A stretch of 64,000 nt of DNA. Origin: Acanthochromis polyacanthus. Taxonomy: Eukaryota; Chordata; Actinopteri; Pomacentridae. Below the pieces are notes generated by a model. The model was not told the origin of the DNA. It did no database searches and saw only the letters and a program-made list of their open reading frames with translations. The translations under genes were made by a program, and so were the position numbers. Every line of letters begins with the position of its first letter. The first letter of the stretch is position 1. The stretch spans positions 11,932,653 to 11,996,652 of the forward strand of contig NC_067131.1 of NCBI RefSeq assembly GCF_021347895.1. Reading direction: 5' to 3'. Of this stretch, positions 46,205 through 55,694 are shown in pieces.

Positions 46205-48602
46205 TTAATGATCTTCAGCTTCCTTGGTGTTTATGCTACAGCCGGTGCAGCGACGCCGAACATTTGCCATAACTCGCTCCTGACGAGTCACAGCGCTGAA
46301 GTCCATCCTCTTTAACTGAGGGAGGGCAGAAATCACATGACGCCTAAACACACACAAATGCACACATGCTAAGTTAGCTGTGAATTCAGGGGCTTTGTGG
46401 ACATTATGTGTGTTTCCACAGAATGAATTCACACTGAATATTGTATAAGGGGATATCTTTCAGTCTATGCAAAGTAGACTTTACCTGTACTTTTCCTATT
46501 ATTTTGCATCAATGATAGTATGAAATGAGGTGAAAATTGCATCAAGAAGCTGGAAGCATGTGATATTGATCCAGTGTAGGGTGACCTTTCTGTGTGTCTG
46601 TATCTGTTGATGTTACGCAGGATATCAACGGCAATATGAGCTTCAGCCTGTAAAGGATGCTTAGTAAGGAAAGAAATTAAGCACATTAGTATGTACGAGT
46701 ACTGCGCTTAAGTGCAATTTTGAGGCATTATTCTTTACTTGAATATTTTCAGGCTAAGCTATTTTATGCTTCAGAATAAAATATTCTTTTTACATCACTG
46801 CATTTACATTCATTCACAGTTCGGCTCACTTGTTGGAAATTTTTTTTAATTATTATTTAAGTTGCGTAAGATCAAATGTGTGGTTTGTGACAACTTATGA
46901 AAATGCAGAGTCTGGGTTCCTTGTCACATTTCCAATGTCTACAAGTCATTAGCAGTTCTACTGAAGAGATAGCTCAACTCTAAAATTGTCACACAGTTTC
47001 ATTCAAACGTCTGTTCCAGGACTAAAAAGTAAAAGTAAAATTCTAAAGAATTAAAGATTTCACAAGAAAGCAAAAAGATTGATTTAAAAAAGGGCAAAAA
47101 ATATAAATTTCATCGCAGAACTTTGCCTTTCTTCTTTATTTCTTTTAAGTATCTCATGTTTGGCCCTGTAGCCCTTCAGTTTGGAAACTTCTGAACGAAT
47201 TAGACGCAAAGAAGTTTAAATTTGCTCCACTGTCACAAGCAACAAGTATAAAATCCTTGTGTGTTATCAGTACAATGTCTGTGTCGGCAAAGTGCAAGGA
47301 AAACTGTCGAAAGGTTAAGAAAATGAGGCCTCCACCTGTAGCCTTTGTAGTTTTCTATGGCATTTCCATGTAGCGTGATGGTGTGCAGATGCTGCAGCTC
47401 TACCAGCTTGTCTACGCCCGACAGATTCCAGATTCTGTTGCCGTGAAGGTACAGAACACGCAGTTCTCGCAGCTCGCACAAAACCTGGAACACAGACACA
47501 AATCATACAGCTAAGATCTAAAGTTAAAACCAATAATGTGTACATCTATAAATAATACCAGCAGATACGAACTGATGCCCATTTTAAACCAGGAAAGTAA
47601 TACAAGTCTAACAGTGGTAGAGGGTTAATTTAAGAAGGACTTGAAATTGCAGGATCCTTGATAGAGAAACTTAAATAAATACCACTCTATATACATTTAA
47701 TGAAGTATAAATACAGATGAACAGATGTGCAGTGACAATATTTACAATCGGTCAAAAAGCAGAAGAGGAAACTAGAAGGAAGGAAGAAAAGAGAGTAAGG
47801 CAAGAAACAGAAGAAGCAAACATGCAAAAGCCCTTAAGAGAAGGAGACAAGCCTCACTCGGTCTATGCATGTGAGTTTGTTGAAGGACAAGTCCAACCAG
47901 CCGAGTTTCGACGGTTGAGCCAGAAAGTGGCTGAGTGTGAGCTGGAGGCCTTCGACGCTGGTGATCTTGTTGTTACAGAGACGCAGAGAGCGACTCAGGT
48001 ACTTGTTGTCTGCGTTCATGCTTAAAGGGCGCAGGCCACTTCTGGGTACCTGGGACAGCGCACCTGAACCACAAATGAAGCAATTGTAGCCAATAAAGCA
48101 TGAGTTGAAATATTGGAATTTATATATCTGCTTCCAAAAGCTATCAACCAGGTTTTTTAGGCAATGCACTGCAGTCAGCGCTCGTTCATTACATTTTATG
48201 CTCTGAAGCAGAAAAATGAGGAATCTCCTTGAGCTCTTTGACTCAGTATTTTCTATTTATCAAATGCTTTTACACTCTGTTATTGAGTGTTCTATTCAAT
48301 ACCACATTGTGGAAGGTTTATGATAGCGCATAGACAATTCAGCAGGCATTTGTTAGCATTCACAGTACTTGACATGCGAAATTTTGTCAAAATTTCATTA
48401 CTGAGAAGCATAGGTGAGCTAAGAATAACACTTTCCTATTGAAATTGGATCTTCTATCAAAAATGGCACACTTATGACCACAAAACAAGGAAGAAAACAC
48501 CACAAGTTCACTTGCTGTCAAGCTAACAAACTACAGAAACATGGTACTACCTGCAAGACAGCGCATATTGTTAAACGACAGATCGACTGGAGGGCCGTAC
48601 AT
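46205..48602 (-). CDS. lrrc51: Leucine-rich repeat-containing protein 51, four coding exons, complete
   Basis: Exons on the minus strand are 48602-48551, 48063-47858, 47484-47336 and 46343-46205 (stop TAA). Every intron is GT-AG (donors GCAG|GTAGTA, CCGA|GTGAGG and ACAG|GTGGAG; acceptors TTCAG, TTCCAG and TTTAG), and phases match (1, 0, 2), giving 181 residues against about 192 in mammals. LRRs follow the LxxLxLxxNxL pattern at about residues 44-57, 71-84, 94-107 and 119-132 (L-D-L-S-F-N-K-L, L-Y-L-H-G-N-R-I, I-T-L-H-G-N-A-I), then a cap with the K-G-Y-R motif and a basic tail. The N-terminal P-P-V-D-L-S-F and S-G-L-R-P-L also match the family. ATG 48602 has A at -3; the frame is open upstream to a TGA at about 48650, and an acceptor-like CTGGACAG lies between, so a short extra N-terminal exon is possible. 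A cytoplasmic or ciliary adaptor role is likely; its molecular function is poorly known. In mammals it adjoins TOMT, which I do not see here. Confidence 0.95.
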
Positions 48603-49004
48603 GCTCAGGTCTAAAGGTCTGTCCAGCAACAGCAGGTATTTAGATGTTCAGATTAACCCCATCACAACAACAGATCACTGAGCTTCCACAGACTCTCTTA
48701 GATAAATAAGCATAAACATATGGATGTTAAAAAAAAATAAAATCTTATACACAAACTGTTTCCTAGTGATGGGATTCCAAAATGGAATTACTTACTATTT
48801 TCAAATATTAAATATAACAAGTAGAGAAATACCCAAAAACTGGCTCATAATTTCCCTCTCTCACATGTACAGAAAATATTGTGAATTTTCACCAAGTGAT
48901 CTGATTTCAAATAATTAGATATATGCAAAGGCTTGGACTATCGCTCTTCCTTGTAGATCCCTTGAGCCTCTCAGAGTTTCATTTGTCTTACATAGACAGC
49001 ATGT
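48603..49004. other. 5' flank of the first LRRC51 coding exon
   Basis: Presumably 5'UTR, intron or promoter of LRRC51. It is AT-rich with no CpG enrichment. No start site or upstream exon could be fixed. Confidence 0.45.
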
Positions 49005-49489
49005 TTAACCCTCATGTCGTTCTGCGGATTTTTCTGTGAAAAAAAAAAAAGATTTTCACAGTGAAAACTTCCACATTTTTTGATGGAAAAAAGAGAAATG
49101 TTTACAAAAATGTTTCTTTAAGAACATTCAGGAAAAAACAAAATTGGTTGTTTTTTCCTGAATGTTCTTTAAGAAAACATTTGAAATTTTAGTGATGTAC
49201 ATGTAATCCCTTTAGACATTTTTAGGTTTATTTGAAAGATTTTTATTCATTTTTTTTGAAAATATTTAAAAAAAAAAGATTTTTGTTTCTTGCTAAATTT
49301 GAGTTTGTTTTTTTTAAAAAAAATAAAACTTTTAAGGGAAACTTCTAAGGAATTTTTGAAATTTTCTTCCTGAAAATTTTGCAAATTTTAATAAATTTGG
49401 GGGATTTTTTTGCTGAAGTTTTGGATATTTTTCCAGACAAGGGAACAATATTTTTTGGTGCCCATATATGAGGACAACAGGACGGTTAA
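49005..49489. mobile_element. TTAA-flanked MITE with strong internal hairpins
   Basis: It begins TTAACCCTCATGTCGTTCTG and ends with the inverted counterpart GAGGACAACAGGACGGTTAA (complement TTAACCGTCCTGTTGTCCTC). Each terminus carries TTAA, as left by piggyBac- or Kolobok-type transposition. Inside, 49110-49180 forms a hairpin whose arms share AAGAACATTCAGGAAAAAAC plus extra paired bases, with only about 6 bp between. A smaller hairpin CTGTGAAAA..TTTTCACAG lies at about 49032-49060. The interior is A/T-rich and non-coding; the open frame at 49332-49622 is incidental. Confidence 0.8.
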
Positions 49490-50430
49490 AGACGAAGTAA
49501 CCTAAAATTTTGAGTGTACTTTCACTAAGAAAGGACTTTTGTGTGACGCAGCACACATTATCGGCCCAGTCGTAAATTTTTGAAAAGAAAAATGTTTGAA
49601 TCTTTGATTCAGGATTATTCAATGAGAAGAATTTGTAATTTTAAGATTTCTGACATGTTTGAAATGTAAGAAGCAATCCTGTCTTCAAAATTACATCTCT
49701 GTACAGCTAAACTGCTTTCTCCACTATGTCTTTATCTGTCAGATTATTTTTATTTGCGATGTACCACAAATCCATTTCAAATTAATATAGTATTGCTATT
49801 TATTTTATTGCCTTAACATCTTTCATTTTCAGCCAACCATTTATATATTAGATGAGGTAAGACTTCCAACATGCAGTGAAAAGATCGTATTTTGACTCAA
49901 ACCATATTTTTCTAACCTCAATCAAATAATTTGGGTACCAAAACCAAGTCTTTAACATGTCTTTGTCATTGTGAAAGTAATAACCAGAATTTGATATTTT
50001 CCCATAACCAACCATGTAGCTTTGGTGCTTAAATCTGACCAAGCAGCAAGTGAAACCAGACTGATGGTCCTACACAGGATGCTCCTCGATGAAAGTCTCC
50101 ATCAACTCCCCCTACCTTCGTATGCAGATGCTGTGGTTCTTTCAAACTAATAGCCTTTCCTACCATATCATATGGTAGTTTTGTTAGTTTCAAAACCAAA
50201 GTATGTTTCTTTCTGAACATAAATGAAAATGCTGTTGAGTTGTATAGGATTACAATTTTGCGATGACTGGTTGACCTGGAGAGGATCTTTCAAAACCGAA
50301 ATCGACATTTTCCATTCAAAAAGCTTCTGCTTGTGCTCCTTGAAGTGGCTGATTGTGGATTTCAAAGTATGCTGTGAATCACTGCTCTATAGTAGAATCT
50401 GGCCTTATTTCACTTCCAGATTGACTCCAT
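49490..50430. other. Intergenic stretch, no gene seen
   Basis: AT-rich sequence with no identified repeat. Several short open frames on both strands show no family resemblance. Confidence 0.55.
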
Positions 50431-50840
50431 GACATTTGCAGCCACAATGAAAAATTGCCAATCTATTCTCCCGTCTGTGCAGTGCTTCCTGTGCCACTGG
50501 CTGTCCATATCCACATGTGTAGCAGTTAGCCAAGTACACTTTACATCAAATTCTGCTCCTTTTCTCAAAGAACTTCCTATGTTGGGTTCCATTTGCACTT
50601 CATCTGGACACCGCATTCGTCTCTCGAAACCGCTCGAGCTTGCCCAGATGCTGCTTTGTAGACGCTGCAGGTAAAGTCTGCTCCTTATGATTCTTCTATG
50701 TCTGTTTGTGCACCGACACTCCTGCATCAGCTAAATCTTCCTGCAGCTCGTTTGCAGTCTTATGACAGTTTTGCTTTGCCTTTACCCAGCAGTATCATTC
50801 GAAAAGTGTCTTTGTCTTCTAAATCTTTCACAGTTCATTT
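50430..50840 (-). pseudogene. Tc1-like transposase fragment, N-terminal DNA-binding region
   Basis: On the minus strand near 50770-50690 one frame reads K-T-A-N-E-L-Q-E-D-L-A-D-A-G-V-S-V-H-K-Q-T followed by a stop. It matches the second helix-turn-helix motif of Tc1 transposases (ELQxDLxxxGVxVHxxTIRRxL). Out of frame, the sequence continues as R-I-I-R-S-R-L. The 105-codon frame at 50410-50727 lies downstream and could include degenerate transposase, but I cannot align it confidently. No ends were found. Confidence 0.58.
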
Positions 50841-51435
50841 TAACTGATGACACCTATTGACAGTTCTTGACTTGCCTTCGAGCTAATGACTAAGAGCTAA
50901 TGAGTTAATGAAGCTCTGACGTGACATAGTAACAAGGTAACAGTACATTAACATTTAAAGAACGACTCATTTTTAATGTCTGGTTGCTGCAGGGTTTGTA
51001 TTTACTACTCTGACTTGTGTAACCCTTATTAGGATAATTAGCAGCAGAGAATCGATCTCAAGAATTGCAGGAAAACTCTCAAAGATCTGACAGTCAGCCT
51101 TCCAGGTTATGCGCACTCACTGAAAGCAAATACGACACAGTAAAAGTACAACCATATACAGACACTGTATGTAGACATACAGTAGTGTGACTTGTCCAGC
51201 GCATACTTCGCTTTCTACCTTTGGTTTGCTCGAAAGGACTCCAGCACCCCTGAATTGTACACCGAGAAAAACAAATAAATAAAAGAAAACAGCAAATTCT
51301 ACAGGAGTTCTGGGAGGGCAAATGGAGGACGAGTTTATAAAGAAAAGCTGAAAGAGGGAAGAGGTGATGATGGAAAATTTACATCCATCAGCCTGTGCTT
51401 TCCCTCACATTCTTGCTCACTCAAGATGTCTGTGC

Positions 51436-51470
<35 letters not shown>

Positions 51471-53130
51471 CCTCACTAATAGCACAACAGCATCTCATTG
51501 AAGAAGTGAGGGCAGTCCTTCAATGATGAAAATAAATAAATACATTTTAAAAAGAGACAGACAATAAGTCAGTCAAGGACACAGACGATGACAGAGACAC
51601 CGGCTGCAATCAGGATGGTTGTGAATTAATGTTTAGGGTGTCAGATTGTGTGTAACATACGGGAAAGACTTAAATATGTGTATTTAAAGGAGCATGCTAC
51701 GATTTACTTCAATGCGCAAGCTACTTTTTGAATTTAAAGGCCCACTGTTAATGAAATTTAAAGAGAATATGCATATTCAAGATGGAGCATGTTGGAGAGT
51801 GTTGTCATTGTTATGTGTGTTTGTGTGTGTGGCTGAATCTCACCAGATGGAAAGATCTAGACTTCTGAATGTGCAGCACTCTGACCTCCCTCTGCACCTG
51901 CCATCCACTTGAGTGAGGTCCATAATACCCATGTGCTGAAGTGAGTCTGTTCACCTGCAAACAGTAATAAGTTGAAGATGACGAGCAGCAGTGGTTTAAA
52001 GGGATTTTATGGTGCTGAATATGCATGATGGGACAGTGACACTGATTTGAGGCTGTAGGTTTCAGGTAACCGGCGCATTAAATACAAAAAACATAAAATG
52101 AAATGGAAGAGGATGAACACCTCTGTTTGAGGGCAAGAAGTCATAAAATCTGTGAAAGCTTAGATTTAGGTCCGCATTCACTGAGGTATTTCATTTATAT
52201 GCTCAAAAGTGAGTCAAGTAACACAAAGACAAGATACAAGCAATATGAGAACCTCTTTAAAAAGCATTGATGTTGATTTTGTTAATCTATAGAAGCACAA
52301 AAATACAAGCAAATTTATGTAATATAGGACAATTTATACTACAGCTGTAAAAACACTCAGTTCTTTCATGGATCACACATTTCAGACAATGTATATTACC
52401 TCATTAAAACATATTATTAGCATATGCTTGGGCTTTCCCATGTAGTTTTATCATAAACACAATAATATCGAATACAAGTCAACCAACTTAACTTCTTTAT
52501 GTGATATTCCAACTGATCAGGCAGCACAGGAAAACAGGAGCTCCCTCTCACAGTTAATGTTGATCAATCATTAACAGACCAGAAAACAACAATGCTACCC
52601 TCAGTTTAGAATGCACCATTCAGTATAAGTAGTGTATAAACCCGAGGTTTTCATCATATCAAATTTATTAGAGTAAAAATGACTCGCATCAAATGGTCAA
52701 ATAGAGTCATTTCAACATTGGAATATATCCGGATTTTAGCTTTCTTGACTTCTTTTTTCTCACTGAATACATTTCGGCAGTCATTGACTCAAATCTGGTT
52801 CATTTCAAGGTTATGCACGTATTAATCGCTTTTCTTAATCACCAATGTGTGAACGGATTGTAACTTAAAAAAGGCGACGTTCCCTGATTCTCTCACTTGG
52901 CGGCCTGTAGACTGATTTCTATGTGAAAGACTTGGGAATATTTGATTAATGAAAATCTAAAGGCCTCTATGCCTCTCTTCTGCTCGTCAACAGCACCAAT
53001 GGCAAATAACACTAGTTAATGCTAGTTTAGAAAGGGAGTATACAAAAACGGCAACACAAACTAAACAAGTATTCAAAAAAACAAAGGATAGTTGTATCTA
53101 CATAGCTAGAACTATTCTCCACATTTTATT
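50841..53130. other. Intergenic stretch, no gene seen; one (GT)n microsatellite
   Basis: It contains (GT)n at 51436-51470 and a shorter GT tract near 51815-51832. No coding exon was recognised. Confidence 0.55.
51436..51470. repeat. (GT)n microsatellite
   Basis: Seventeen GT units with one TTTG interruption. Confidence 0.9.
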
Positions 53131-53136
53131 TTATCC

Positions 53137-53490
53137 ATGTGCCAGTGCCGGAGAGTCAAACATAGCTTACAGTCTCAAATATATGCGGCTGGTGTGCCGT
53201 TGCTGCTGGACATTGTGCTCGTCCACACAAAACAGGCGGTAGAAGCAGCTAAATGTGGGTTTGAACTGTTGTCCCATGTACCTTACTCACCCAACTTGTA
53301 CCCTCTGACTTCTATCCATTTCCAAAGTGAAATCCCAATTGTATAACCGCCATTTTCAGAGTGAGAACGAAGTCATACATGCTGTTGAGGAACATCTGAG
53401 GGCTCAAGATGTGACCGTCTTCTGCAAAGAGACAGCGAGGCTCAAACATCAGGGCACTGAAGTTAAAGGAGACTATGTTGAAAAATAAAG
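53137..53490 (+). pseudogene. Mariner-type transposase relic, C-terminal part
   Basis: The plus-strand frame reads V-H-T-K-Q-A-V-E-A-A-K-C-G-F-E-L-L-S-H-V-P-Y-S-P-N-L-Y-P. This corresponds to the mariner block ending H-P-P-Y-S-P-D-L-A-P-S-D, with the second catalytic Asp replaced by Asn. After a frame change it resumes as F-Q-S-E-N-E-V-I-H-A-V-E-E-H-L and near the end K-G-D-Y-V-E-K followed by TAA at about 53488, the usual mariner C-terminus. The N-terminal two thirds are missing. It differs in sequence from the relic at 43985, so it is a separate mariner lineage. Confidence 0.82.
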
Positions 53491-53741
53491 CAAGAACAAT
53501 CTCTCTCCTGTGATGTTTTCAGACAAGGCAGAGAACTTTTTTTTTGGCTCTCGTAGCTCACAGTCAAACTCAAACAACACTGTATCTGTAACACGATGTC
53601 ATCGAGTCAGGTTCAGTTTTACGTATTTCACATCACTGTTTTGGCAAACACCCTCTTACAGAGTATTACCAATGAACTGGATGCAGACTGCAGTTCACCT
53701 AAGCACCACTGGCGTCAATACTAAGTGCTTTCTGAATGTTA

Positions 53742-55694
53742 CAGAGGAGTCATTCCATCTCATTTCAACAAATCTGAGGAAATTTTGTTGCATGACCTCC
53801 TCTGATCATCTCCAAACTTTTTTTTTAACTATCCCAACATAAGAATAGATTACTTGCAAAGTTTTAACATCATATGATTGCTATTTGCTAAGTTATAAAA
53901 TATTTAAATCCCTATTTTTCCACTCGGAAATTGATATGTTAGGTAGAAAGGCTTGATTTAGGAAGATAATACTGGGAACTGACTGATGATATAGACTTAC
54001 AAGTGATCTGAAGGGTTCAAACACCTTAACAATAGAGCAGGAAAAAAAAATTTGGAATGAATATACCCATTTCTCTGTGGTACAGGGCAATTTAAAAATT
54101 TGGCGAAAATGGCATTTTTCAAGAATTTAGGCATTTTTTTCACAAATTTTAATAAGTAACAAGGTTCATATGTTATAAAAATCTCAAAGTACCTTAAAAG
54201 TTCTCTCTAACCTAAAAATATCCAAGAGCTAGCTAGTCTCCTTAGACCTCAAAACGATGCCTATTTATGAAACAGACTGAAAAACACCATACATATATTG
54301 GCACAGAAACCAATGTGGGACATGGAGTAGAAACATGAAACTTTGTCTGTATAACAATAAACATCCGAATAATTGATATCTGAAGTATCAACATTGTTTC
54401 TTGAATCCTTCATGGCCAATTTAACCAAGAAATGCACTATGTTTTATAGGCGTTTTTTTAGGAATTCTAACTAATATATTGCAGTTAAAATGAGTTATAT
54501 TGCCTTAGGTCCCATGTAAAACATGTAATTTGTCCCCAACTTATCACACCACTATTTCTGTCCTTTGAACTGCTTGAATTTCTCTGAAATCAGGCCATCA
54601 TCTGCACCAGATATGTGGTACTGTCCACCACGGCGTGTTGAAGGAGCAGTGATTGGACAGAGGATGTGGGCTGTAGGCACCCACACTACGTCATCCTTTC
54701 TAGGCCATGTGAACTTCTTGCTGGGACCTTTTGGGTGCATGAATTTCACTTGCAAATCTTCAAATTCAGCTGATAAGTCAAATACGATACCGAGGCTGTC
54801 CTGAGAATGCAGTCTGGGAGTGATGCCATTTCTTCTTATTCAGTTACTGTATGAAAGAAAAAACAATGTCTATATAATAATTAACTTCAGATATGCCCTT
54901 TGTAACTTATACTACGATGCTGATGCTTCAGATTCATCTTTCATCTTTAGTTGGTCATGTAAATGGTTCCTAAAAACAAAAACGAGGATCAAAATGTATA
55001 GTAAATTGATTCAGCAGTTGCTCATCTTTGGCACAAGAAACAAATATGAAAGTAAGTTCACACATACTTCACACATACTAGTTCCTCCAAAAAAAATTTG
55101 AACCGCGTACCATGTATCCCACATGCACTTTTTAATGCCTAAAGTTAGGCTATTTTGGGTCTACACCTGAGTTCAACAGCCTATAAATCAATAAATAAGC
55201 TTTATTTTAATGTTTTAAAACTTTTACCTTATGCAACTTTCATTAGTAAAGAAGAAAATTCATTCTTTCAATGTCTTTTCACAAGAATAAGTCCTAAAAT
55301 AGAGGCATGAAAAACCCAAAATAAAGTCGCCCATGAAATAATAAGGATATTTTGGGAAATTCCACAGTCCAGTATTTTTTTATTTTCATTCATTTCTATA
55401 CTTTTCTCACCAGAAGGGTAAAAGTTTTGGAAGGGGAAAAAATTCTGACCATGTAAAAGGAGTATAAATTGCTTTTTTTAGTAGTTTAAAACCCTAAAAT
55501 CATAGGCGAGGATTAAGTTTGGACTGACTATGGGTATTAGATTAGATCATTACTGCTTATACTGTATGTTTATAACCATAATACTTTGCATTTGTTCATA
55601 AAATTACCCAAATAAAGCCCAAAAAAATTTTTGGGAGGATCTGAGAAAGTGGTGCAACAAGCATTTGTTGAATTGACATGGAATGACTCAGAGG
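53742..55694 (-). mobile_element. 1.94-kb terminal-inverted-repeat transposon of unassigned superfamily
   Basis: The element runs from 53748 to 55688. It starts AGTCATTCCATCTCATTTCA and ends with the complement of AGTCATTCCATGTCAATTCA. The inverted ends pair over about 70 bp with an internal 10-bp gap. A perfect 6-bp direct repeat, CAGAGG, flanks it at 53742-53747 and 55689-55694, marking clean boundaries. The only credible coding sequence is a minus-strand C-terminal fragment at 54552-54838 (separate entry). No DDE catalytic core was seen, so it is probably a deleted, non-autonomous copy. The 6-bp duplication does not fit Tc1 (TA), hAT (8) or piggyBac (TTAA). The 110-codon plus-strand frame at 53510-53842 merely overlaps its left end. 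Confidence 0.8.
54552..54838 (-). pseudogene. C-terminal coding fragment inside the 1.94-kb element
   Basis: About 95 codons are open from a TGA near 54838 to the stop TAG at 54552-54554. They include V-K-F-M-H-P-K-G-P-S-K-K-F-T-W-P, then K-D-D-V-V-W-V-P and I-L-C-P-I-T-A-P-S-T-R, a pattern of Trp-Pro and Asp-Asp-Val spacing that I associate with C-termini of uncharacterised transposon-encoded proteins in fishes and invertebrates. The frame has no internal stop and protein-like composition, in contrast to the shattered transposases elsewhere in the window. No catalytic domain is present. Whether an upstream exon once supplied one cannot be seen. Function unknown. Confidence 0.5.

Noticed and set aside
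53510..53842. 110-codon plus-strand frame
   Set aside because: It spans the junction between mariner-flanking sequence and the left end of the 1.94-kb element, so it is a chance frame across an insertion boundary.
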